This document shows, piece by piece, positions 1 through 6,386 of a DNA stretch of 10,049 nt. Position 1 is the first letter of the stretch. Every line of letters starts with the position of its first letter. The DNA lies in NCBI GenBank assembly GCA_024699595.1, contig JAILPG010000252.1:1-10049 (forward strand). Reading direction: 5' to 3'. The notes below the pieces were generated by a model. The model saw only the letters and a program-made list of their open reading frames with translations, was not told the origin of the DNA and did no database searches. The stretch is from Lachnospiraceae bacterium (GTDB lineage: Bacteria > Bacillota_A > Clostridia > Lachnospirales > Lachnospiraceae). The translations under genes were made by a program, and so were the position numbers.

Positions 1-892
1 CATCCTCGGCAAGTATGCATCCAACTATCCTCTTCTTAAAGGAAAGCTTCTTATTAAATTTATGTCTTCCCACTTTGGCAAGATCGTATCTTCTTGCATC
101 AAAGAACATGGCATGGATAAGGCTCTCCGCGCTCTCGACCGTAAGAGGCTCACCGGGACGGATCTTTCTGTAAAGCTCTAAAAGACCATCCTGGTAATTG
201 GTCGAAGGATCCTTGGTAAAAGAAGCCATGATCTTGGGCTCATCGCCGAACAGATCCAGGATCTCCTGATTGGTGCCTATTCCTAAGGATCTTATAAGAA
301 CGGTAACGGGAACCTTTCTGGTCCTGTCCACGCGCACAAAGAAAACATCATTGGAATCCGTTTCGTACTCCAACCATGCTCCCCTGTTGGGAATTACTGT
401 CGATGAAAATAATCTCTTGCCGAATTTGTCATGGCTTATGGCATAGTAAATGCCGGGCGACCTGACTAACTGGCTGACGATGACTCTCTCGGCTCCGTTA
501 ATTACAAAGGTACCTGTGGCGGTCATGAGAGGAAGATCACCCATGAAAATGTCATGGCTGATTATCTCGCCGCTTTCCTTATTGTAAAGTCTTACGTTTA
601 CCTTAAGAGGAGCGGCATAAGTAGCGTCTCTTTCCTTACACTCTTCAATCGAATATTTAACGTCATCCTCGCACAGCTTAAAATCAACGAACTCAAGGCT
701 TAAGTGTCCGTTGTAATCTGTGATGGGAGAGATGTCGTCAAATACCTCTTTCAGACCTTCATCCAAAAACCACTGGTAGGAATCCTTCTGCACCTCGATG
801 AGGTTAGGCATAGACAGAACTTCCTTCTGTCTGGAGTAGCTCATTCGCAGATTCCTGCCTGCGGAAGTCGGACGTATTCTGTTTTTTTCCAT
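1..892 (-). CDS. rpoB: RNA polymerase beta subunit, N-terminal part (runs off window)
   Basis: This is the catalytic beta subunit of RNA polymerase; only about 297 N-terminal codons are present and the frame is open to the window edge. It begins [20 protein letters not shown], continues with [16 protein letters not shown] (about 28-43), and has [19 protein letters not shown] at about 129-147. That last stretch is the strongly conserved beta protrusion segment, near the N-terminal rifampicin-contact cluster of the family. The part present covers the protrusion and the start of the lobe. The ATG at 892 is preceded by GGGGTG (901-906), a reasonable SD at 8 nt. rplL lies 147 bp upstream with a promoter in the gap, so rpoB can be transcribed separately from rplJL. 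No frameshift is visible. Identity is certain; the truncation comes from the window. Confidence 0.98.
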   Translation of the reverse strand, partial: MEKNRIRPTSAGRNLRMSYSRQKEVLSMPNLIEVQKDSYQWFLDEGLKEVFDDISPITDYNGHLSLEFVDFKLCEDDVKYSIEECKERDATYAAPLKVNVRLYNKESGEIISHDIFMGDLPLMTATGTFVINGAERVIVSQLVRSPGIYYAISHDKFGKRLFSSTVIPNRGAWLEYETDSNDVFFVRVDRTRKVPVTVLIRSLGIGTNQEILDLFGDEPKIMASFTKDPSTNYQDGLLELYRKIRPGEPLTVESAESLIHAMFFDARRYDLAKVGRHKFNKKLSFKKRIVGCILAED

Positions 893-928
893 CGACGTTT
901 CACCCCGTTTTAAATTGTATTTTGTTTT

Positions 929-957
929 GGAAACACAACAAAAGAGCCCATGTTTCC
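929..957 (-). other. Hairpin in the rpoB 5' leader
   Basis: The arms GGAAACA (929-935) and TGTTTCC (951-957) form a perfect 7-bp stem with a 15-nt loop. It lies between the predicted rpoB transcription start and the rpoB SD. No U-run follows, so it is not an intrinsic terminator. It could be a processing or stability element; the function is unknown. Confidence 0.45.
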
Positions 958-975
958 ACAATAACAGCATCGTAC

Positions 976-1005
976 ATGATAACACAAGCTCTTCTTCGTT
1001 GTCAA
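976..1005 (-). promoter_or_regulatory. Sigma-A promoter for rpoB
   Basis: On the minus strand a perfect TTGACA -35 box (1000-1005) is separated by 18 bp from TATCAT (976-981). The TG one base upstream of the latter gives an extended -10 (TGTTATCAT). The DNA just upstream of the -35 is almost pure A/T, like an UP element. The start would fall near 968-970, giving a leader of about 78 nt. This is one of the best promoter matches in the window and sits in the rplL-rpoB gap. Confidence 0.75.
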
Positions 1006-1039
1006 CAAATATTTTATTAATTTTTTTTGACGGAATGGT

Positions 1040-1417
1040 TTACTTTAAGGTAACCTTTGCGCCAACCTCTTCTAACTTCTTCTTGATCTCTTCAGCTTCT
1101 TCCTTAGCAGCTGCTTCCTTAACTACCTTCGGAGCAGTATCAACTACTTCCTTAGCTTCCTTAAGTCCAAGACCGGTGATCTCACGAACAACCTTGATAA
1201 CCTTAACCTTCTCAGCGCCTACTTCTGTAAGCTCTACGTCAAACTCGGTCTTCTCTTCTGCTGCCGGGCCTGCATCTCCGCCTGTGGTTGCTACAACAAC
1301 ACCGGCTGCTGCAGATACGCCAAACTCTTCCTCACATGCCTTTACAAGATCATTTAACTCTAAAACGGTTAACTCTTTGATAGCATCAATGATTTCTGCT
1401 GTAGATAATTTTGCCAT
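1040..1417 (-). CDS. rplL: 50S ribosomal protein L7/L12
   Basis: L7/L12 forms the mobile multi-copy stalk of the large subunit that recruits and stimulates translational GTPases. The 125-residue length is typical. The N-terminal dimerisation helices (about 1-35, starting [16 protein letters not shown]) are followed by an Ala/Gly-rich hinge (about 36-55). The C-terminal factor-binding domain carries [18 protein letters not shown] and ends GAKVTLK. The ATG at 1417 has a strong GGAGG (1426-1430) at 8 nt. rplJ ends 30 bp upstream, so the two are co-transcribed and the extra SD fits the high L12:L10 ratio. No terminator is evident before the rpoB promoter. Confidence 0.99.
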   Translation of the reverse strand: MAKLSTAEIIDAIKELTVLELNDLVKACEEEFGVSAAAGVVVATTGGDAGPAAEEKTEFDVELTEVGAEKVKVIKVVREITGLGLKEAKEVVDTAPKVVKEAAAKEEAEEIKKKLEEVGAKVTLK

Positions 1418-1447
1418 TTTTATTTCCTCCGAATTAATATTGAATGA

Positions 1448-2062
1448 TTATTCCTCTGTCTTTGCTTCTTCAGCAGGAGCTTCTGCCTCTGCCTTTACTT
1501 CCTCAGCGGGAGCCTCGGCTTCTGCCTTTGCTTCCTCTGCGGGAGCTTCATCAGCCTTTGCCTCTGCTGCAGCACCTGCTCCGCCTTTTTCAGCAAGCTG
1601 TTTCATAACTCTTGCAAAGTTCGCGATAGGTGACTGGATAGAACCAAGCAGTTTTGATAAAAGCTCTTCCCTTGAAGGGATCTTTGCGATCGATTCCATA
1701 CCCTTGGCATCATAGTAAACGCCTTCTACAACACCGCCCTTGATCTCAAGCTTGGGTGCTGTCTTGGCAAACTTTGCCAGTACTCTTGCGGGTGCGGTAG
1801 CATCATCCTTGGATATTGCTATTGCGCTCGGTCCCTCAAGATGAGGTGCAAGACTCTCAAAATCCGTACCCTTGAAGGCAAAGTTCATCATGGTGTTCTT
1901 GTAAACCTTATAGGTGATGCCTGCTGTACGAAGCTGTTTTCTCAGATCAGTATCCTCGGCAACCGTAAGGCCACGATAATCCACCACTACTACCGACTGG
2001 GCATCCTTAACATTTTCGGAAATCTCGTCGATCACAGGTTTCTTTAACTCAACCTTAGCCAT
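1448..2062 (-). CDS. rplJ: 50S ribosomal protein L10 with Ala/Glu-rich C-terminal extension
   Basis: L10 anchors L7/L12 dimers to the 23S GTPase-associated region and, in complex with L12, represses its own mRNA. The RNA-binding N-terminal domain is clear (VVVVDYRGLTVAEDTDLRKQ at about 23-42; YKVYKNTMMNFAF; EGPSAIAI). The L12-binding helix follows at about 130-158. Residues beyond about 165 form a low-complexity tail of nearly identical 11-residue units (AEAPAEE[A/V]KAE), taking the protein to 204 residues where about 165-175 is usual. The ATG at 2062 has an excellent SD (CCTCC on plus, 2069-2073) 6 nt away. It is the first gene of the rplJL unit and is preceded by an L10 leader with attenuator. 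Confidence 0.99.
   Translation of the reverse strand: MAKVELKKPVIDEISENVKDAQSVVVVDYRGLTVAEDTDLRKQLRTAGITYKVYKNTMMNFAFKGTDFESLAPHLEGPSAIAISKDDATAPARVLAKFAKTAPKLEIKGGVVEGVYYDAKGMESIAKIPSREELLSKLLGSIQSPIANFARVMKQLAEKGGAGAAAEAKADEAPAEEAKAEAEAPAEEVKAEAEAPAEEAKTEE
1458..1553 (-). repeat. 33-bp tandem repeat encoding the L10 tail
   Basis: Three adjacent copies of a 33-bp unit (about 1458-1490, 1491-1523 and 1524-1553, the last shortened and diverged) lie at the 3' end of rplJ. They encode the repeated AEAPAEE[A/V]KAE peptide. The in-frame unit length and high nucleotide identity suggest expansion by slippage or recombination. Copy number may vary between strains. Confidence 0.75.
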
Positions 2063-2091
2063 TTTTTACCTCCTATGTTATTTTGTATTAT

Positions 2092-2196
2092 TTACTATTC
2101 CCAGTTCCTGCTTCGCAGGCCAGATATATAAACATACATCTTCCTGCGAGCAAGCTCTCGAATCTGCATGTTTATATATCTGCCTGGGAATAGTAA
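2092..2196. repeat. 105-bp near-perfect palindrome in the rplJ leader
   Basis: The ends are perfect 13-bp inverted repeats, TTACTATTCCCAG (2092-2104) and its complement (2184-2196). A second pair, 18 nt long with one mismatch or wobble, lies inside (2121-2138 with 2165-2182). The left arm carries an extra small hairpin CCTGC-TTC-GCAGG (2107-2119) missing from the right arm. A further short stem (CGAG 2147-2150 / CTCG 2157-2160) caps the centre. The element lies after the L10 attenuator and ends about 18 nt upstream of the rplJ SD. It resembles a non-coding palindromic repeat or MITE-like insertion. No clear target duplication is seen and no second copy exists in this window, so mobility is inference. 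Confidence 0.7.
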
Positions 2197-2209
2197 CACT
2201 GTGAGGTAT

Positions 2210-2242
2210 AAAAAAACCTCACTTCGAAGACACGAAGTAAGG
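2210..2242 (-). terminator. Attenuator terminator in the L10 leader
   Basis: The stem CCTTACTTCG (2242-2233) with CGAAGTGAGG (2226-2217) has 10 bp including one G-U and a 6-nt loop, followed by seven U residues (2216-2210). A second hairpin can form after it: plus-strand GTGAGGT 2201-2207 with ACCTCAC 2216-2222. It shares the terminator's 3' arm and places the U-run in its loop. Being upstream of rplJ with no gene between, the terminator must act as an attenuator. Confidence 0.85.
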
Positions 2243-2388
2243 CATATAATGTCAGATATGCTTATTTCGCCTCGGCAGGCGGTTTCCGCTTACGCCACGG
2301 GCTTTTGCGATGCTCTTAACAACCAGATCATCCTTTAAAGCCTTCGGCACCTGCTGTCTTCGGTGATATTCAGCCGTTTGAAACGACC
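2210..2388 (-). promoter_or_regulatory. L10 leader (ribosomal protein L10/L12 autoregulatory RNA)
   Basis: This 5' leader of rplJ contains the two sequence blocks I know from L10 leaders of Gram-positive bacteria: AAGACAGCAGGTG (2360-2348) and CCTGCCGAGG (2279-2270). Their GCAGG and CCTGC cores can pair. In characterised examples this RNA mimics the 23S site bound by L10(L12)4 and lowers rplJL expression. Here it ends in a textbook intrinsic terminator (2210-2242), so control by attenuation is likely. An alternative helix just upstream (2256-2264 with 2238-2247) would occupy the first bases of the terminator's 5' arm and could act as antiterminator. The leader-to-gene arrangement is standard; the antiterminator pairing is my inference. 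Confidence 0.8.
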
Positions 2389-2394
2389 TTGATT

Positions 2395-2423
2395 ACCCTA
2401 ACATAATTGTTGAGGGAAGTCAA
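2395..2423 (-). promoter_or_regulatory. Sigma-A promoter for rplJ-rplL
   Basis: A TTGACT -35 box (2418-2423) lies 17 bp from TAGGGT (2395-2400). The latter is a weak hexamer but has an extended -10 TG (TGTTAGGGT). An A/T-rich stretch upstream may act as an UP element. The predicted start at about 2388 lies just before the L10 leader, which supports the call. Confidence 0.6.
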
Positions 2424-2471
2424 GAAATTTTTAATTATATTCTGCTCAGAGTAGCTCACTATGAAGAGCAA

Positions 2472-2503
2472 GAAACCCTCAGTATTGCCCTACTGAGGGT
2501 TTC
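2472..2503 (-). terminator. Hairpin downstream of capA
   Basis: A perfect 13-bp inverted repeat, GAAACCCTCAGTA (2472-2484) and its complement (2491-2503), has a 6-nt loop and starts 27 bp past the capA stop. The minus-strand tail is only TTGCTCTT, a poor U-run, so it may be a weak terminator or a 3'-end stabiliser. It separates capA from the rplJ promoter. Confidence 0.6.
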
Positions 2504-2530
2504 GCTTTGTCATTGAATAACTTCTAGCGT

Positions 2531-4063
2531 TTATTGCGCGGGCACTGCCTGCTCGGTCATCTGCTGTTGCTGCATGAGCTGCAGCAGGAAATTTGGATCA
2601 AGAGCGGGATCTGTAGTGGGCTCTTCCTCCTGAGTCGTTCTGACATAAGCTTTGGATGGCGAGGTATTCTGCCCGTTCTGGGTGTTGTGGTTTTCCTCGG
2701 AATACTCTATCACACCCTCTGACGATATGGTCGCATGATCCGACACACCCTGCAGGTATGAAAGTATCTTTTCTTTTTCCGCATCTGTGGCAAGGCTTGT
2801 GATACATCCGTTCTGCACGCAGGGGACAAAGCTTAGTTCCTTAATGGAACAGTCATCCTTCGTGGTATTTAAGATAAGCTTAAGATACCCCGTCTCCACT
2901 CTCCTTGAGTTGAACCAGAAGTTTCCGAGACTGTAAAAAACAGGAACGCCATCCACGTAGTCCGCTCCCTGAAGACAGTGCGGATGATCTCCTATTATAA
3001 GGTCCGCTCCCGCTTCCACATATGCCTTTGCAAGCTCTCTCTGCGAAGCCTCCACAAGGTCCGTGTTCTCCGAACCCCAGTGAACATAGACTATCACAAA
3101 ATTCGAATTCTCCTCGGCGGTCTTAATGCACTGCACCATTTTTGCAGGATCAAGTGTCCTAAGCACACCTGCCGTAGTATCGGTAGCTTCTTTGCTCTCG
3201 GGATTTGGGGTCCTCTCTATCTGGGTCGCGGAAGTGATCGCAATGGTCTTTTTGTTTACCTTATAATAAACCGGCTGCATCGCCTCGGTAATATTTTTTC
3301 CCGCACCGACAAAAGGAATGTTTGCATCTCTCAGTATGTCGAGCGTATCAAGCAGGGCCTCCTCGCCGTAATCATAGGCGTGGTTGTTGGCAAGGGAGAC
3401 TATGTCAGTCTCCATCTCCTGAAGATATTTAACGCTCTCGGGCTTGGCCCTGAAGGTAAAAGTCTTCCCGGCCTTGGGCGTACCCCTGTCGCTGTAAGGG
3501 AACTCATTGTTTATCATGAAAATGTCGCAGTCCTTTAAACCGGACATTACTTCTGGCTTTATCACCTGATTGATATCATTGCCCACGGCCTTTAGCTTGT
3601 TGGTGATGCTGTAGCCCTCGGCAAAGAGTATGTCGCCTGCAAAGGTAAAAACAGCCTCATCGGGAGACTTGGTCTCCTTGGAAAAGATCCTCGTATCAAA
3701 GTCCCAGACGTACTCATCCTCTTCAAAATCTTCAAGATCGATGGGATCATAGGTGATGTCGCCTTCCGTGTTCATGACGATAACGGGCGGCTCAGTGGGA
3801 GTGCTTACAGTCATAGTATCCGTGGCTTCGGTATCCGCCGTTTCATTACCCGCAGAGGCGGTGTCATTCTGATCCGAAGCTTCACCCGGCTTATCAAGCA
3901 CAAAAGCATGTGAGGCTGCAGGATCCGGATCCTTTGAACAGCCCGAAAGAACGCATGCAAAAAGAACTGCTGCCGCAAGAGAAAGCCTAACGGCACTCAC
4001 GGCATTCGGTATATGCATGGTCGATCTTGTTTTAACAGGCAAATCCTTTTTTTGGTTCTTCAT
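2531..4063 (-). CDS. CapA/PGA_cap-family lipoprotein (predicted metallophosphatase-like fold)
   Basis: From the ATG at 4063 the product has 510 residues. The basic N-terminus and hydrophobic segment (about 26-38) end in lipobox LSGC with Cys42, so it should be a lipoprotein on the outer face of the membrane. A Ser/Thr/Asp/Glu-rich linker (about 50-135) leads to the PGA_cap domain (about 137-400). Its motifs are FAGDILF (141-147), NNEFP (185-189), SLANNHAYDYG (223-233), VHWGSE (327-332), GADLIIGDHPH (352-362) and YSLGNFWFN (377-385). The Asp/Asn/His residues are those of the metal centre of calcineurin-like phosphatases. The tail is Gln-rich. Relatives include CapA of poly-gamma-glutamate capsule systems, but many lone members have no known substrate and no capBC partners are present, so the symbol is left blank. 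The frame is open upstream to a GTG at 4162, but a strong -10 lies inside that extension. SD is weak. Confidence 0.9.
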   Translation of the reverse strand: MKNQKKDLPVKTRSTMHIPNAVSAVRLSLAAAVLFACVLSGCSKDPDPAASHAFVLDKPGEASDQNDTASAGNETADTEATDTMTVSTPTEPPVIVMNTEGDITYDPIDLEDFEEDEYVWDFDTRIFSKETKSPDEAVFTFAGDILFAEGYSITNKLKAVGNDINQVIKPEVMSGLKDCDIFMINNEFPYSDRGTPKAGKTFTFRAKPESVKYLQEMETDIVSLANNHAYDYGEEALLDTLDILRDANIPFVGAGKNITEAMQPVYYKVNKKTIAITSATQIERTPNPESKEATDTTAGVLRTLDPAKMVQCIKTAEENSNFVIVYVHWGSENTDLVEASQRELAKAYVEAGADLIIGDHPHCLQGADYVDGVPVFYSLGNFWFNSRRVETGYLKLILNTTKDDCSIKELSFVPCVQNGCITSLATDAEKEKILSYLQGVSDHATISSEGVIEYSEENHNTQNGQNTSPSKAYVRTTQEEEPTTDPALDPNFLLQLMQQQQMTEQAVPAQ

Positions 4064-4111
4064 GTATGAAATCCAATACTCAAAAATAAATGCCCCAGAC
4101 ACTGCAATCAC

Positions 4112-4120
4112 ATTATACCA
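4112..4120 (-). promoter_or_regulatory. Extended -10 promoter for the capA-like gene
   Basis: The minus strand has a perfect TATAAT (4112-4117) preceded by TGG, giving the extended -10 TGGTATAAT. No good -35 is present at 16-18 bp. The start near 4105 would leave about 40 nt of leader before the ATG at 4063, which supports that start over the GTG at 4162. Confidence 0.55.
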
Positions 4121-4190
4121 TGATTGTTCCGTCAGACATAACTTCCGAATCTTATAATACACCTATCGTAAGCGACATTAATACGTCCAC

Positions 4191-4244
4191 AACAAAACGG
4201 AGATATGCGTATACAAAGATCTAAATCCCTTACACATATCTCCG
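4191..4244 (-). terminator. Intrinsic terminator of the rpmG-to-rplA unit
   Basis: A 14-bp stem (4231-4244 with 4198-4211, one G-U pair) carries a longer loop and is followed by TTTTGTT on the minus strand. It starts 73 bp past the rplA stop. It separates rplKA from the capA-like gene and from rplJL. Confidence 0.75.
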
Positions 4245-4316
4245 CTCTTATTTTTCCTGTACCCGGCAACGGATCCGGTTTATATTTTTCCCGGAAAGCT
4301 GCCCGATCAGTCATTC

Positions 4317-5006
4317 TTAATACTTAGCTGTAGAAACCTTCACGCCGGGGCCCATCGTTGTTGAAAGCACGATGCTTCTTAAATACTGACCCTTGAGTGC
4401 GCTGGGCTTAGCCTTTACGATAGCATCCATCAGAGTGTCAAAGTTCTCTGTAAGCTTCTCCTCTGAGAATGATGCCTTACCAACGGGCACGTGGATGATG
4501 TTGGTCTTATCGAGACGATACTCGATCTTACCTGCTTTGATATCCTTAACAGCCTTGGCTACATCCATTGTAACCGTTCCTGCCTTGGGGTTTGGCATTA
4601 AGCCCTTGGGACCGAGCACCTTACCGAGACGTCCTACAACACCCATCATATCGGGTGTAGCTACTACTACGTCAAAGTCAAGCCATCCGTCGTTCTGGAT
4701 CTTGGGGATGAGCTCCTCACCGCCAACATGATCCGCACCGGCCTCTTCAGCCTCGTTGATCTTGTCACCCTTTGCGAATACAAGTACTCTGGTGACACGT
4801 CCTGTACCGTTGGGAAGCACTACTGCTCCTCTTATCTGCTGCTCGGCATGACGGCCGTCACAACCTGTCCTTATATGAACCTCTACGGTCTCATCAAATT
4901 TTGCTGCTGCTGTCTTTTTTACTAAAGAAATTGCTTCAGCGGGTTCGTACTGGGTAGCACGATCCACAAGCTTTGCGGTTTCCTTATATCTCTTACCGTG
5001 TTTCAA
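4317..5006 (-). CDS. rplA: 50S ribosomal protein L1 (TTG start)
   Basis: L1 forms the mobile stalk near the ribosomal E site and in many bacteria represses the rplK-rplA mRNA. The 229-residue length is normal. Diagnostic stretches are [11 protein letters not shown] near the start, the central [21 protein letters not shown] and the C-terminal [10 protein letters not shown]. The start codon is TTG at 5006: an SD (CCTCC on plus, 5015-5019) sits 8 nt away and no ATG is available in frame between that SD and the conserved N-terminus. The SD abuts the rplK stop codon (13 bp between the genes), so the two are probably translationally coupled. A terminator follows at 4191-4244. Confidence 0.99.
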   Translation of the reverse strand: MKHGKRYKETAKLVDRATQYEPAEAISLVKKTAAAKFDETVEVHIRTGCDGRHAEQQIRGAVVLPNGTGRVTRVLVFAKGDKINEAEEAGADHVGGEELIPKIQNDGWLDFDVVVATPDMMGVVGRLGKVLGPKGLMPNPKAGTVTMDVAKAVKDIKAGKIEYRLDKTNIIHVPVGKASFSEEKLTENFDTLMDAIVKAKPSALKGQYLRSIVLSTTMGPGVKVSTAKY

Positions 5007-5019
5007 ATCTGCTACCTCC

Positions 5020-5445
5020 TTATTCCTCTACTGTAACGCCCATGCTTCTGGCCGTTCCTGCTATCATGCTCATTGCTGCTTCGATGGATGCCGCATTAAG
5101 ATCGGGCATCTTCAGTTCAGCTATCTCTCTGAGCTTGTCCTTGGATATCGTTGCAACCTTCTGCTTGTTGGGAACTCCCGAACCTGACTTGATGTTGCAT
5201 GCCTTCTTGATGAGCACTGCTGCAGGGGGTGTCTTTGTGATGAAGCTAAAGCTCCTGTCTGCATAAACAGTGATTACGACAGGGATCAGTACATCACCCT
5301 TGTCTGCTGTTCTTGCATTAAACTGCTTGGTAAATTCCACGATGTTAACGCCGTGCTGACCAAGAGCAGGGCCAACCGGGGGTGCCGGTGTTGCTTTTCC
5401 GGCAGGGATCTGCAGCTTAATGTAGCCTTCAACCTTTTTTGCCAT
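5020..5445 (-). CDS. rplK: 50S ribosomal protein L11
   Basis: L11 binds the 23S GTPase-associated region together with the L10/L12 stalk and contributes to factor binding and the stringent response. The 141 residues show the N-terminal domain ([20 protein letters not shown] at about 11-30, including the Pro-rich cluster) and the RNA-binding C-terminal domain ([12 protein letters not shown] at 71-82; SMGVTVEE at the end). The ATG at 5445 has GGAGG (5454-5458) at 8 nt. A probable L1-binding hairpin lies just upstream, as expected for the first gene of an L1-regulated rplKA pair. Confidence 0.99.
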   Translation of the reverse strand: MAKKVEGYIKLQIPAGKATPAPPVGPALGQHGVNIVEFTKQFNARTADKGDVLIPVVITVYADRSFSFITKTPPAAVLIKKACNIKSGSGVPNKQKVATISKDKLREIAELKMPDLNAASIEAAMSMIAGTARSMGVTVEE

Positions 5446-5466
5446 TTTTCTTTCCTCCTAATGTAA

Positions 5467-5501
5467 TGTGGTAGTGGCGGAGAACCATTTCTCCTCCCAC
5501 A
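5467..5501 (-). promoter_or_regulatory. Probable L1-binding (autoregulatory) hairpin upstream of rplK
   Basis: The RNA folds as TGTGG-GA-GGAGAA, a 4-nt loop, then TTCTCC-GCCACTA-CCACA: a 5-bp outer and a 6-bp inner stem joined by a 2 x 7 asymmetric internal loop. The strands GTGGGAGG and TACCAC are also found facing each other in the L1 stalk of 23S rRNA, the natural L1 site. mRNA mimics of this site in front of rplK or rplA are known in bacteria and archaea. It ends 8 nt upstream of the rplK SD, so bound L1 could hinder initiation. The structural match is seen; binding is inferred. Confidence 0.7.
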
Positions 5502-5570
5502 GTTCACAGGATGCATCTGTAAACGGTTTGGGCCGCTTACTATATATAAATAAATCCTTAGAACTCTAAA

Positions 5571-6104
5571 TTAATCAAGCTTGCTTATCTCGTCAAAGCT
5601 TATCTCTACCGGTGTCTCACGGCCAAACAGCTCCACATTGATCGTGGCGGTCTGCTTACCCATATCCATACGCTGGATGACACCTATCGTTTCCTTCCAT
5701 ACTCCAGCAACCACCGATACGGTATCGCCTTCCTTGAAATCAATGAATACGTTATCCGTCTTGATGCCGAGAGGCTTCATCTCGTTCTCGCTTAATGGCA
5801 CCGGCTTGCTTCCGGGGCCTACAAAGCCCGTTACGCCTCTGGTATTTCTTACAACATACCAGGTAACGTCATTCATATACATATTAATAAGTACGTACCC
5901 GGGAAAAAGCTTCTTGGCAGTCGTCTTTCTGACTCCGTTCTTAAGCTCTGTGACATCCTGCATCGGAACCCTGACTTCCAGTATCTCCTCTTCAAGGTGT
6001 CTGTTTTCGATCGCTTTTTCTATATTGGCCTTAACCTTATTCTCATAACCGGAGTAGGTATGCACCACATACCAGCCCGCTTCCGTACTGTTATATTCTG
6101 CCAT
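5571..6104 (-). CDS. nusG: Transcription elongation/antitermination factor NusG
   Basis: NusG binds the RNA polymerase clamp and modulates pausing, termination and transcription-translation coupling. It has 177 residues, the usual size. The NGN domain (about 11-110) shows WYVVHTYSGYENKVK, KKLFPGYVLI and NTRGVTGFVGPGSKPVPLS. The KOW domain (about 122-150) starts FKEGDTVSVVAGVWKETIG, where many NusGs have DGPF, so this copy is slightly divergent at the KOW loop. The ATG at 6104 has GGGAG about 7 nt upstream. secE ends 18 bp upstream. A 125-bp gap with the L1-site hairpin separates it from rplK. No convincing internal promoter was found in that gap. Confidence 0.98.
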   Translation of the reverse strand: MAEYNSTEAGWYVVHTYSGYENKVKANIEKAIENRHLEEEILEVRVPMQDVTELKNGVRKTTAKKLFPGYVLINMYMNDVTWYVVRNTRGVTGFVGPGSKPVPLSENEMKPLGIKTDNVFIDFKEGDTVSVVAGVWKETIGVIQRMDMGKQTATINVELFGRETPVEISFDEISKLD

Positions 6105-6122
6105 ATCGTTCTCCCTTTTTGA

Positions 6123-6347
6123 TCATAAACCGACGATAAAGTCAACACCATATTGCAGGATCATATCAAGTATAGCGATCACGATACCTACTACTACGGA
6201 AACAGACACAACAGCTATCGTCTGCTTGGTAACATTCTCTTTGTTTTCCCAGATTATCTTGTTAAACTCAGCCTTTAAGCCCTTAAACCATTCATTGCTG
6301 GTCTTTACGGCTGCCGGTGTGTCCTTCTTATTCTTCTCTTCACTCAT
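6123..6347 (-). CDS. secE: Preprotein translocase subunit SecE
   Basis: SecE clamps SecY in the SecYEG channel. This is the short single-helix form: 74 residues, with a charged N-terminus, the amphipathic surface helix (WFKGLKAEFNKIIW at about 20-33, KENVTKQT at 36-43) and one membrane helix (about 43-66). I chose the ATG at 6347 because AAGGAG (6354-6359) sits 6 nt away. An in-frame ATG at 6368 would add seven residues, but its only purine-rich stretch is too close to it to act as an SD. The position before nusG is standard. Confidence 0.96.
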   Translation of the reverse strand: MSEEKNKKDTPAAVKTSNEWFKGLKAEFNKIIWENKENVTKQTIAVVSVSVVVGIVIAILDMILQYGVDFIVGL

Positions 6348-6386
6348 AAATGACTCCTTTTTGTTCATTCTCCTTAAGCGAAACAG

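Noticed and set aside
915..1715. Plus-strand 266-residue open frame antisense to rplL and rplJ
   Set aside because: Low-complexity Ser/Ala composition is the mirror of the Ala/Glu-rich coding of rplL/rplJ; it has no SD and both real genes are certain.
2978..3538. Plus-strand 186-residue frame inside the capA-like gene
   Set aside because: It is antisense to conserved PGA_cap motifs and has no recognisable domain.
4064..4162. 33-codon N-terminal extension of the capA-like protein from a GTG
   Set aside because: It places extra sequence before a normal lipoprotein signal peptide, and a TGGTATAAT promoter lies within it.
5446..5570. Promoter between nusG and rplK (TTTAGA / TATATA, 16 bp)
   Set aside because: Both boxes are poor matches in simple A/T-rich DNA; the L1-type hairpin explains the conserved part of the gap.
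5581..6048. Plus-strand 155-residue frame inside nusG
   Set aside because: It is a shadow of NusG codons with no initiation signal.
6348..6368. Upstream ATG of secE adding seven residues
   Set aside because: The AAGGAG inside this stretch is the SD for the ATG at 6347; the upstream ATG has only a purine run one base away.
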